Shown here: positions 13,003-24,048 of the stretch, in pieces
How positions within the stretch are numbered: position 1 is the first letter of the stretch
Layout of the letters: the number at the start of each line of letters is the position of its first letter
NCBI GenBank assembly: GCA_024699855.1
Contig: JAMPIQ010000002.1
Span: 10,850,001 to 10,914,000, forward strand
Origin: Aphelenchoides besseyi
Lineage: Eukaryota > Nematoda > Chromadorea > Rhabditida > Aphelenchoididae
Length of the DNA stretch: 64,000 nucleotides
Direction: 5' to 3'
Notes under the pieces: model-generated
The model's input: the letters and a program-made list of their open reading frames with translations, nothing else
Databases searched by the model: none
What the model was told of the DNA's origin: nothing
Translations under genes and position numbers: made by a program

Positions 13003-14894
13003 ATGCCCACTCACAACATTCCGCATGTTTGGTCGTTGAAGAGATGCAAGAATCCGAACAAGTCGAAGTGTATGATTTGCAACGGTTCGATGTCATTCTT
13101 ATCGACGTTCGAGAAATGTCGCAGTTGCAAGTGAGTGGTCAATTTTATGTTGGTGCAGTTGTTGTTTTAGAGTTGGCGTTCATTCCGAATGCAGACCTCG
13201 AGTTCCGGACAACTGCGGTCTAACTGCCAAACATTTCAAGGAACTTCTCACTCATATGGTCATTTCATCGAGTCAAGTAATCAATTGTGCACATTCGAAG
13301 TTTTACTCTCAATCACCGATTTTCAGGACACATGGGCTCCGAGCATTGGAACATCGAAATCGCTCAACGATATGCCAATCATTCAGTACACCGATCCTCC
13401 AACACCAACAGTCGCCGATAGTTCATCATCGACCAACAGCTCTGCGCCGTCGACTCCGGGTAACATTTCGAATTTCCTTTTTTCCGTTAAAATTGATGTT
13501 AAAAACTGAAAATGCGTTTAAGCGGCTATTAATGGCACTACTTTGGTCCCTACAATTTCCGTCCATCCCCCTCAGCCCACGAGTATGGATCGGCTAATGG
13601 CACCGCCACGAACTGCTGATCTTCCTTCCCGTACAAAACAGTTTACTTTTCCAGAGCTATCAACCATGACAGATTCCGATGGTGAATCTGCGAAGTCTTC
13701 TATCAGCAACGGAAGCACGGTGTTCTCGGGTTCGCACAAATGGGAACGTCGATCTTGGAACATGTGGACGATTCGACACGGAAATACCTGGCGCGAACTG
13801 TCGATCCCGTTTCGCGAAATCAAAGTCGAGCAACTAATCGGTCGAGGATCATTTGGTGATGTATGTTCTTTCCATTTACTAGTTGGCTATTGATTTCTGT
13901 TGCAGGTTTATCAAATTGAACATTTCGGATTAGCGGCCATCAAATTTTTGCACATGGAACATATAGAAGAGGAGAAACGTCTGGAGATCTTCAAGCAAGA
14001 AACCGCGTGCTTCCAAAATGCACGACACGAAAATTTGGTCTTCTTTTGTGGATATGTTCTTGATTCCGGCAAATACGGACTGGTGATGGAGCGAATTCGC
14101 GGTCCATCATTGCACAGCATTTTACACGAAGCTCCGGCCAAGGATGGAATCGAATTCAACGATGCGGTCGACTACGCAAAACAAATTTGCCAGGTACTAG
14201 AAACAGAAGCTCGTGGGTGATTGGCGGTGTTTTAGGCGGTCTCTTATCTCCATGCTCGTAATATCATTCACAAAGATCTTCGAACCAAAAACATTTTCAT
14301 CGAAAATCGAAAAATTATCATCACCGATTTTGGTTTGTTGAACGTGAAACGTTTGTTATCTCTCAAAAAGTAGGTTATAATTCGACAACAATGTTATTCT
14401 AGACTTTAGAAACAATGGCTTTGTATTCCCACAAAACTGGCTCGCATATCAAGCTCCGGAGAACATTCGATGTTTGAGCGATCAACTCGACGGCTTCCAC
14501 TTCAACGAGAAAACCGACTTGTTCGCTTTCGGGTTGGTGGTTTTCATTCAACTCGTTGCTGAACTCAAGTTTCAGAACAATTTGGTATGAACTGCTCACT
14601 CGAAAGTATCCGTTCGAAGGAGTGGAATTGCAAACGGTGATCTGGAACGTCGGATTCGGAATGAAATCAAGCATCGGCAAATTGAATGTTAATCGCGATG
14701 CAAAAGTAAGAAGCTCATTTGAACACTAGTTATCTTCGTATTTACAGATGCTTTTGATGCAATGTTGGTCGACAACACCGTCGGATCGAAAGTCATTTAA
14801 CGACGTCTTGGAGAAGTTGGAAGCTTTGCCGCGTAAAACTATTCGTCGAAGTCCGTCGTTCCCTGCATATAAAAGTTTTGAGGCGATTTATTAA
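13003..14894 (+). CDS. ksr-1: Kinase suppressor of Ras (KSR), Raf-like scaffold kinase
   Basis: Nine exons: about 13003-13130, 13171-13276, 13327-13459, 13523-13860, 13906-14193, 14236-14369, 14410-14532, 14576-14705 and 14748-14894, giving 508 aa. The first 60 residues form a C1-type zinc finger (CMIC, CRSC, then C-x4-H-x2-C-x7-C). A Ser/Thr/Pro-rich linker follows, then a Raf-like kinase domain from about residue 222: GRGSFGDVY, LAAIKFL, HKDLRTKN (HKD for HRD, as in KSR), TDFGL and NWLAYQAPEN. The invariant lysine is kept. By family knowledge KSR scaffolds Raf, MEK and ERK under Ras at the membrane. Human and worm KSRs have another 300 or so N-terminal residues (CA1 and proline-rich parts) not found here. 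The ATG at 13003 is the first in frame, but the true start may lie upstream. Confidence 0.88.
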
Positions 14895-15508
14895 TCATCA
14901 CACGTATCGGGCTTTCTTTCAAGCATCTCAACACGTGAATTTCTTATTTCTTGTTAATTCGTTGCAAATTTCGCTCACTTCTGCATCATCCAACTTGCCT
15001 ATTTCGTATAACTATAAACTGCTTGCAGATTGTAACGGTACTAAACAATCGGTTTCCTTGATCATAATCATATTTCGATTGTAAGTGATGCTTTAGTTCC
15101 TAGTCAATATCGTGGCTTTCGTTCGATTGATCTCACAAGTAATGATCTCTTGTTATTTGTTCCAACAAACTGCTTCTTTTGGGATTGGGTGCAGTCAATA
15201 AATTATTCAGTAAAACACATTTATATGCTCAACAAAACGATACTCGTAACCTGTGTAGTAAACGCACTTGTTTTTCGGAAGTCACTAAACAATAAGAAAG
15301 AACCGATAACTGCGTGTAGAAAAAGTTGATGAAAAAACCATTTGGCAATTCCGGTAAGTAGTAAGGCACCTAATTAGAATATGCACTAGTTAAGATTTCG
15401 ATAAAGTTGGCAAGAGAAGGATTATGCGAAATAAATAATAACAGTAACAAGATTTGAAAGTCATCAATGACATTTTAGCACATTCGGTTGGAGTGGAGCT
15501 TTAAAAAT
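14895..15508. other. Convergent intergenic DNA between KSR and prolyl 4-hydroxylase
   Basis: The two genes end towards each other here, so this should contain both 3' UTRs. One 68-codon plus-strand frame (14878-15084) overlaps the KSR end and has no features. Nothing else was recognised. Confidence 0.5.
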
Positions 15509-17427
15509 CTAATAGGGACTGAGATTTGGATGATTTCGTGGTTCCGGACCACCGAGATCACCAACATAACGCTCGTAAACCGATGGTTTCAAACCACAAG
15601 GTCGACGAAACTCTTGACCTGCTTCGTGAATCCACTTGTTTGACACCCATTTGACTCCTAACAGAACAGGACAAGCGGCATGACGAGTACGCAAATCACC
15701 TTCACCATTTCGCATGAGATTGTACCAGAAAAGCGCGTCGTTCTTTGAAGGCATCACCGTCGTTTTAATCTCAGTGAACACGGTACCACCGCCTTTCTCG
15801 GGTTTCGACATCTGAAGTCGAACTTCGTTTTTCTTAACTCAAAAACAAACTCACATAAAAAAGTACTGTAGCAATTCGATTGCCAGTTCCCAGATCACTG
15901 AACGCTTTTGTTTCTTCTTTCTGAAATTATAATGACGATTTTATTGGATGCCAATTGTTGACGTACTCGTGCGAAGTCGAAATGTGCATCATAGTGACCG
16001 GCAATTCCGTAGTTAGCAATTTGCAGTTCTTCGGCCGTTTCCATTTCAAGATTAGTCATTTGTTCGATTCGATTGTTGACTCGTTCAACCACTTCGTGTG
16101 CACTTCCTTTCAACCACGCACTTTTGCTGATTCGATATGAAGCGGTTTCCAGCTGCCCGGTTTGACTGTTTTGAACTGTGGCACGAGCGAGTTTGGGAGC
16201 CGCAAGTTGTTGGATAGTTTCTATTTCGTCGTCACTAATAACGTTTTTGAACAACACGGCCAACGGATTGAAACGTAAAATTTCGACTTTGAAAGGTGCA
16301 ATTCTCAAGAACGGTCGATCTCGTTTATAATAACAATAGAGTTTTGAAGTCTCTTTGGTGCTCTGAAATCGTTTTATTCGATCTTTATCGATTGTACTCA
16401 CCACAGGTACTTCATTTCGACACAACGCTTCGTAGGTGTTTCGTTCTTGAGTGTCCATATTGTCGGTGGGTCGGAGATTAACTAATGGTGGAATATTGCG
16501 ACGAAATTCAGATCTTCGGACACCTTCATCCAACAACTGGTCTTCGTACCATTTGATGTTTCCTTTTGCACGTGGATGATTGGGTCGGAGTTGATAGAGG
16601 CGATCAGTGGCGAGTAGTGCACGTTTCACATTGTCTTGTTTATACAAAGCAAAAGCCAAATACTCGAGAATGTCGGCTTCGGTTGCTGTTGGAGGATTTT
16701 CGCGTTTCGAACGTTCCATTGCCTCATCCATCCACAGCAATGTGTGATAGTAATCTTCGTTGTTGTATGCCAACCGACCAATTTCGAAACAATCACTTGC
16801 TGGAAAAAAACAAGAAGATAATCGCTCTGAATGAAGTGTTTACCGGACAGCTCTTTGCTTGTCTTCAACTTTGCAACCACGCCATTAGCCAAATCTTTCG
16901 TATCCAAGCGATAGGTATCTTGAAGTCGAAGCAGACCGACAGCGGCACCACTCAGATCCTCCTAGACTTTTATTCAACATCTGTACTAAACGTCGACAAC
17001 TCACTTCTTCAGGAAATTGGACTCGACCGGCGTAGGAAACGTTTTTAAGAAACTCTTCAGTTCGATCACTTCGCATCTTATCTTGCAATGTTCTCCACGT
17101 TTCGGATAAACGTTTGATCATTCGAAAAGCATTGATAGGATTGGAAACACTCTCCAGATTTTTGTGCACATCCGAATTCTTCGATCGATACTTTTCGACC
17201 ATTCTGTAAACGTAAATTGCACATGAATGTCTATTTAAAACCCACTTTTTCAGGTCGTTTAAACGTTCATTCTCGGATGCAATGTAGTCGTTAATTACTT
17301 TCGGTATGTCCTTCTCCGCTTGCAACAAACGCTGCAGATCGGCCATCGATGTGAAGAGCTCGCCATTTGACGGGCCGATAAACAGCGTTGTGATGAGTCC
17401 AAGGAGAACAAATTTCCGGATTATCAT
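15509..17427 (-). CDS. phy-1: Prolyl 4-hydroxylase alpha subunit (collagen type)
   Basis: Seven exons: 17246-17427, 17005-17203, 16844-16961, 16402-16799, 15967-16362, 15855-15920 and 15509-15811, giving 553 aa, normal for the family. A signal peptide covers about residues 1-22 (hydrophobic run before SNGELF). The N-terminal and peptide-binding region includes NPINAFRMIKRL and RLQDTYRLDTKDLA. The C-terminal Fe(II)/2-oxoglutarate dioxygenase domain has the HxD pair (about H426, D428 in AHFD) and the distal RHAACPVLLGVKW, with metal-binding H497 and 2-oxoglutarate-binding K507. The family hydroxylates prolines of procollagen in the ER, in nematodes for cuticle collagens, in a complex with protein disulfide isomerase. 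All catalytic residues are present. Introns of 42 and 39 bp keep the frame open if retained. The symbol phy-1 is by similarity; phy-2/dpy-18 orthology is not resolved. Confidence 0.94.
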
Positions 17428-19662
17428 TTTCCTAAAAGTCTAATTACGACTTTGGAGCTACAAAATCCCGAAAGAAAAGATCTTTGGAGTTGAACGAAAA
17501 AGCCAAACGCTGACACGGATGATGACTCTTTGGGGCGTTGGAGCGGACAATGACAAGACGGCAACCTTTTCCGGACGCCTGGCCACCAGTCGGCGCGTTT
17601 GATTTTTGGCCGAGCAAACTGACGATCCGGATATTTTCGCGGTCTCCTGTTAACTTCATTAGCAAATCGAAAATTGATTTCTCAAGCAATCAAAGTCAAC
17701 GTTGGAACGCAAATTGCAGTTCGCCCAAAAGAAAATTATGCGACAACGGGATTTTGGCGCTCTCTTCTTCGTCTGTTCAGATTTTTGCGCGACGCAAATC
17801 AATTTGGAAGTGCGCACTTGGAAGACGGCGTATCGACTGCTATTTCATGCGCCAAAGAAGTTCTTATCCGCACATCCCAAAAAGCGTCTTGCACGTCATT
17901 TGCCGCAAGTCACGCAAAAGCACGATTCCTGCCGACAAACCGCCAGCAATTGTGAGTTTTTTTGCATGCGTTCGATGTCACTGAAGATTTTGTATTTTTT
18001 TCACAGCCCTCCACCGTTGACACACTTTCTTTTGCGGCTCAAAAAAAGACACTCAATCGCAGTAGAAAGAATTACTCGAATACGAGCGTTAACAACATCA
18101 GTGCAATCGTTTTAAACGTCCTCGATGGTTTCAATTTGACGTGGCATAGAGAACCGGCTCTTGCATTCACTAGCAAGCGCTTTAAGTCGACGTCAGCAAC
18201 AAGTACCGAGTAGCATCTTCGTCTCAAAGTTTATGTTCGATAAAAACAAACGAACTTGTAAACGATATTTTCTAAACTATGCTTGTAATACGGTAATTAC
18301 ACTCATCCATTACGACGGTAAAACGACACAATATTCTGGAGAAGTTGACCGGAATTCCCAAACCCTCGACTTTCGATCTCACCTTATTTGGCGTCAAATT
18401 AATTACTCTCGAGTACAAGACTCATTATCCTGCAACCAGTCGATTTGGCCACACGATGCGCTTGACCTTAACGAGTCTCGTTGTTCTCAACGACCACAAG
18501 GTGATGCAATTGGATCGAACAATAGGAGGGAAATACGCGCAGCCAACAAGTTATTTGTAAACAACGACCTCCGTTTCTGGTCGTTTTACAGTAATTTTGT
18601 ACACTCATTGTGACAGCATTTTGCGCCAATTTGTGAGCTCCTTTCTGCACAATTAACTCACCTTTTATCGAGGTCGTTTCTTCTTAATTGACGATGAGTG
18701 CAGCAATGAATCGGGTTCAACAGTAACGGTCTGTTGATATTTTCAACTATCAAGATCTGGTAACATCGTTTCATTATGACATATATTGGTCCAATAAAAC
18801 ATCTTCAAGAACCTTACTGTTCTTACTAAGCAACCATTTCAACGCAGTTTACAGGCTCTTATCTATTGATATGTAAAGACGATTGAGATTGAAAGCAATT
18901 TTCTCTTAACATAATTGTTAATAATTCACATAGAAGTTGTTAATCGAGACAAAAGAGCATTTAAACTGGTTATCAATTTTGAGCTATTTTGTTCGCAAAC
19001 GATCTTATCGCTGAATGCCAGAATCCCTTTAAAGGATATGAGAGATTGACTTCTAAACGGCGAATAGTTGGAAGGTTGTGATATTGCCCTCGAATTACAA
19101 ACCTCATTCTTCGTTGAATTGTTTTCATGAACAGCAAACGCTTCTTTCCATTGATCATTAGCGGAAATTAGCTAAATTTCGACTCATTTGTACGGTCAAT
19201 TTTGACATTACGGATCGAACGAAAAGATGTCAACGAGCACGTGCACGAAACTCCTCCCAATTCTTGAGCGCAACCAAAAATGTCTCGAGAAAACGCGTCT
19301 AATTGCCGGCCGAGGCGGCGTTTGGGTCCGCTGATTGGCTAATAAACAACGAAATACGTTGCTCTCCGTTTGAGTTGCGACTGAGAAGCACGAATACCGT
19401 ACACAGAAAGAAGTCAAGAGGAGGAAACAGACAACGAAGACGAGCGAAGTGCACGAGCGATTAGTTAAACGACAATTCGCGAGAAAACGGACTTCAGGAC
19501 CATCTCCTCCTCTCCACATTCTATCGACAGTTGAACGCAAAAGCTTGTTCACTGAACTCTACAGCACATCAAACCGTAGATTATTATTGTTTTTTTGAGC
19601 ATAATTAGTCATTTTCCTGTTGAGCTTATTAAGCCTTCTGATTTCGAACACTTCTTTTTGAA
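17428..19662. other. Divergent intergenic DNA between prolyl hydroxylase and VSX
   Basis: This 2.2 kb should hold the promoters of two divergently transcribed genes. Several overlapping plus-strand frames of 80-150 codons occur between 17538 and 18613 in different phases. They have no domain and no clean splice links, so they are treated as chance. No repeat or RNA gene was recognised. Confidence 0.45.
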
Positions 19663-21076
19663 ATGTTACCCAACCGTTCACACAACAACACTGACAATTT
19701 GGTGGCAATGTCAAACTCCTTGCAACTTCCGACTGCACCGTTTCATACCCCCGGCTATAACGGTCGTACACCTTTTGCTATTCAAGAGATTCTCGGTTTG
19801 GGTAATGCGGCTATGAACGTTGCGGCCGCCGTTGGAATGCCGATGCGTTCAACCACCAGCGAGCAAATCGACGATTCAACAGTTCCATCTGCCGCCTATT
19901 TTATGCCTTCATCCCACACTTATCCATCTACTTGTTTTCTCGATCAGTCGAGTATCATTGGTGGCGGTCAGAGTTGCAGCACAATAAACGGCATCAACTC
20001 CACTCAGCTATTTCCTTTGGAAGTTTCTTCCAATGGTTTTGTTGGACATCTACCGCAATTTGATTATGCGTCAGCCAGCAATTGTGATTGTAAGTTCAGC
20101 TGCGAAGTATTCTTCTATATTCTATGGATCTTGCGCAAAGTAGTTATTATTGTCTTATTTGTCACTTTATCGATTAAAAAACCTTCTTTTAGCTTTCGGC
20201 CTCTTTGATAACAATCTGACGGCAAAATCCAGCCGTTCCAACAACATCAAACGTTCGGATGAGCCCAAACTTCGTTCAGAGCCCGAACCAACATCTAACG
20301 GTATGAACAGTCATTCGAAACGTAAAAAACGTCGTCATCGCACGATTTTCACTCAATACCAAGTGGAAGAGTTGGAAAAAGCCTTCAAAGAAGCACACTA
20401 TCCCGACATGTATTCTCGTGAAATGTTGGCCAGCAAAACCGAGCTGCCCGAAGATCGTATTCAAGTTCGTATTCCAATCTTATGAATCTATCCAATTCAA
20501 TCTTCAGGTTTGGTTTCAAAATCGTAGAGCTAAATGGAGGAAAACCGAAAAAACGTGGGGAAAGAGCACGATAATGGCGGAATACGGACTTTATGGTGCA
20601 ATGGTACGTCATTCGCTTCCACTTCCGGACACAATCACAAAATCCAACGAAACTGGTGATCCGTCCGAATCGGCTGCCCCTTGGCTACTTGGTTTGTTAG
20701 CGCAAAATGGATTCCTCTTAAGTATTCGGTTTAAGGTATGCACAAGAAAAGTTTGGAAGCTGCAGCACATTTGGATAGCGTCGATAAAGATGAAATGGAC
20801 GGTGACGAGGATGAAGATGAGAACGATGAGATCGAAGTTCGCAAAACTCGCGACAAACTTCTGCACAAATCAATCGACGCAGACAAACTGACAATGAATC
20901 CGTGGAGCACACATATGCAAAACTTCGGAACTGACTCGTCGCTTTCAATTCGATCGTCATCAAAACGACAAGCAAACGATCTCAGTTCGAACACATCCAC
21001 TTTGCACATAGCCATGGCTCAACCTTCTCACTCTGCTATTTATCCACCATCTCAATTTCACTACTCAACTAATTAA
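19663..21076 (+). CDS. ceh-10: VSX/CHX10-type paired-like homeobox protein with CVC domain
   Basis: Four exons: 19663-20089, 20193-20464, 20508-20691 and 20736-21076, giving 407 aa; the last two introns are 44 bp. Near the N-terminus is an octapeptide-like FAIQEILGL, also found in VSX proteins. The homeodomain runs about residues 187-246 ([12 protein letters not shown] to [15 protein letters not shown]). It is followed directly by the CVC domain ([20 protein letters not shown], then LPLP), which is diagnostic for VSX1/VSX2/CEH-10. An acidic stretch ([14 protein letters not shown]) and a Ser-rich tail follow. By family knowledge it is a nuclear regulator of interneuron or photoreceptor-circuit fate (C. 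elegans CEH-10: AIY and CAN neurons). A second in-frame ATG lies at 19708; the first is used here. The symbol is by homology. Confidence 0.93.
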
Positions 21077-22016
21077 TGTTAAAACTACCTTTACGCATTA
21101 AACGCCCTTTTAACTACCTACATGCATTTTGTTTCTTCAAGAATTCGCCAAGGTTTTTGTTACGGTACGAAGGCTGTAAAGTGACCAAATTGAATGAGCG
21201 AGTAGCGGCTAATAATTAGCCAAATTGAGTGGCAATCGGCGGCGCACCAAAGTCAATTTCCGATTGTTAGCACTTCGGTTGAATGTAGAGCGGAAATTTG
21301 CGCGAATTCTCAACGATTCCCAAACTTTCTGGCTTTGCAAAGGAATTCAACCCAATACTTAAAACAACAATTTTCTCGACACAAAGATTGACCTTGTGGT
21401 TAAATAACCATAACAAGAGTTTTAAAGGGTGTCGGATTGCACAAGAGCAATTCGATCAACGTGAGAACAACACCGAAGACCGTTGCCCTCGAAAACAAAT
21501 TGCATTAAGTTTACTTTAACGGCCTTTAAATTACCAAAACAATTTGTTTTTCTGTTAATCCGTCAAAAGAGTCAAAGTCCCACGAGTCGTTGTAATTAAG
21601 CTGCCGATCGATAAAAAGAGCAAACCGACGTTGGAGTACTCGTTCCGTCCAATTAAAACCGAATTCGGGCCTTTTCGCTGTTTGGCACTTCAAATCGCTA
21701 ATAAAGGAGTTTATTTCTAATGAAAGAAAAGCACACGGGTAATATCAACCGAACAAATGGGGGCTAAATTGGTGTTACAAATGTATTCGCATTTCGTCGC
21801 AGACCCGTTCACAGAAAATGGCAATTACCTCGTCCTAAAGGCGTTGCAATGCTCGAAATGACTGGAGATTAACGCGTCGTGAATTTCGACTGAACAAACG
21901 AACAGCTTTAACTACAGAAAAGTAGTTCAAAGTGATTTCAAATGGTCAACTGATAAGTCAAATGACACGTGAAGATGATTTGAACAAAAGAGTATGTATA
22001 CAAGTAGATGGAACGA
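21077..22016. other. Convergent intergenic DNA, no gene seen
   Basis: This 0.9 kb lies between the VSX stop and the stop of the minus-strand receptor, so it should carry both 3' UTRs. One 73-codon frame (21298-21519) is without features. Nothing else was recognised. Confidence 0.5.
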
Positions 22017-23970
22017 TTACAAAAAGGTTGCTTCATCGATAGTGTTGATAAGAATATCGGCACTTGTGGTGTCTTCAGATATCGGATTTTGTGACTCGTT
22101 TTTGATTTTGAAATGTCGACTGGTCAAATCGGTCTGAGTGTTCACATCGTGCACCTCTGAGCGTAAACAGAACGACGTGTTCGATGGACGATTGTAACCA
22201 CATTGAGATAAAGACATTTGCAACGGCTATTCAACAGATTAATTGATTTTGTTTCGTAAACTCACTCGTTGCGAATTGGTCCCATTAACTGAAGGCGCAG
22301 TTTTGATTGTTGGACAGTTACTGTTTCCGTTTGCCATCAATGTTACTGTTTCAGCTGGTCTTCCGCCTCGATATCGATGTTGCAATTGACTGTTTAAGGC
22401 ACCTAAAACGAAATGTCAAATCTATAGTCTGAAGACTCACCGTAGAGAATCCAATTTACGGCAGAGTTTGTGAAGGGAAGCGCATGAATGAAGTACATGC
22501 AATAAACAAAAACTGGTGGAACGCTGCTGTCTTTTTCGCCAAAGTACTCGAGATAAACCGCAAATGCAGTTGCAACCCAAAACGGTGTCCAGCATATAAA
22601 ATAGAAACAGGCAACAGCCAATGTGTAGAGCGAAATACGCATCAATGGTATGTGACTTGCCTGAAATAGTATAACTCGCGAACAGTTATACGAGATATAA
22701 ACCGACCGTAAACTGACGAGCGTGTTGTCGCAGTTTGCCTAATAGTCGTGAGTAGAAGAAGGTCACCAAGAAAAGAGGAACCAAATAACAAAGAACGAAG
22801 AGAAATACAGTAAACATGGTGAATATTTGTGATGATATGCTCATCATTGTACATTTTTCAATCTTCATTCTCGTCACCTTGAACAACGCGGTTTCTTTCT
22901 CGAACAGAATCACTTCGTTTGATGTGAAGCTCCATAACAATGGACATAAGGTGACTAATGCGTAGGCGGATAGACCTGCAACTCACTGTTATTAGCTGCC
23001 AAATTTGGACGTCACACCGAGGAGGATGCAAACAGCAAATTTTGTCGATCTTAGGTATTTTTTCTGCGGATGACAAACTCCGGCAAATCGATCAAATGCC
23101 ATGGCAGTAAGAATCAAAGCGGAGAGGATTTTGCCGAAGTTCTCCAGCACAGCGTGTAACTTGCAAACCATAGAACCAAACATCCAGAATCCGAGAATCT
23201 GTAATGTCTCGATGTCATTTATCATGCAATAAACGCTTTTATCAGTCTTCTTGTTGTTTAAATTACTAAAGTTGTTAATTTCTTTGAAGTGGAACATGAA
23301 ATTCGTTGTTAGTAAAAAGGTGTGAAATTCTATCCGGTACTTAATTTGGCACCTATGGTCAAAAATAAGATCGTTTCTTGTCCATTGTGTGTAGGCGAGA
23401 CGATGGCGGTTGTGCAACGAAGACGTTTTTGTAATAAAACGTGGGCATTCAAACGGAAATCTTATACCCTTCTCTAGAACCCACCTGGTCGATAACCGTC
23501 AACGGAAGTGAAAGACACACGCCGAAGTCGACGCACGAAAGAACAATAACATAGATTAAAGTATTATCCAAATTAGCTCGTCTTGAGCGCACCTAAAATA
23601 AACAATTGAATCCACTTAAACGAACAATAAGAATTAAGATCTGCAAATGAGCAATTTCCTTTCGCAAATCCCTAGTAATTACACTTGGAGACTTACAACG
23701 TGATAGATTGTAGTTAAAACAGCTACATTTCCACAGGTTCCCAAAATAAACAACAGCATGTAGGCGACGGCCATAATCAACACGTGCAGATCTTCATGAT
23801 TGGGTGGTGGTAGAACATCAGTAATTTCGAATTTCGCATTCAACGCAAGTACCAAGTTCTAAACAAAAGCTAATGTTTTAGCACTTCGCCAAAATGACTA
23901 CCTCTTTTTCTTCATAGCTAGCATTCAGTAATTTCTGTTTTACCAAAAGTTCGTCTTCGTAAAAAGACAT
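22017..23970 (-). CDS. Rhodopsin-family G-protein-coupled receptor, probably peptide-activated
   Basis: Eight exons: 23902-23970, 23697-23858, 23485-23592, 23018-23198, 22707-22975, 22441-22660, 22266-22402 and 22017-22226, giving 451 aa with all phases matching. Seven membrane segments are visible: TM1 with the GN motif (LGTCGNVAVL), TM2 (IYVIVLSCVDFG), TM3 ending in FDRFAGVCHP (DRF for DRY), TM4, TM5 (FVLCYLVPLFLVTFFYSRLL), TM6 with FICWTPFWV and TM7 with FTNSAVNWILYG instead of NPxxY. The CWxP core and arrangement fit class A peptide receptors. The ligand is not identifiable from sequence. The donor after TM5 (ACG then GTCGGT) is weak but is the only one that keeps frame. A 61-nt hairpin lies about 17 bases before the start codon. 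Confidence 0.82.
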
Positions 23971-23987
23971 CTCGATTACAATAAAAT

Positions 23988-24048
23988 GGAAACGGACGCG
24001 GTGACTACGTGAGTTCGAAACCCACGTTGACTAACCGCGCCCGTATCC
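23988..24048 (-). other. Strong 61-nt hairpin in the presumed 5' leader of the receptor gene
   Basis: The two arms (about 23988-24013 and 24021-24048) are near-complementary around a 7-nt loop, with one small internal loop. Paired blocks are GGA, ACGG, CGCGGT and ACGTG with their complements. Two positions that are A/C mismatches on the plus strand become G-U pairs in a minus-strand transcript, the strand of the receptor gene, which favours an RNA structure on that strand. It could be a 5' UTR control element, a small-RNA precursor or a tRNA-derived relic. Its function is not known. Confidence 0.5.

Noticed and set aside
17538..18613. Cluster of plus-strand frames upstream of prolyl hydroxylase
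   Set aside because: They overlap in different phases, show no domain and do not join through splice sites.
24001..24035. tRNA-like T-arm (GAGTTCGAAACCC) suggesting a tRNA gene
   Set aside because: No acceptor stem or A box at the right distance on either strand. The whole stretch is better explained as a long hairpin.
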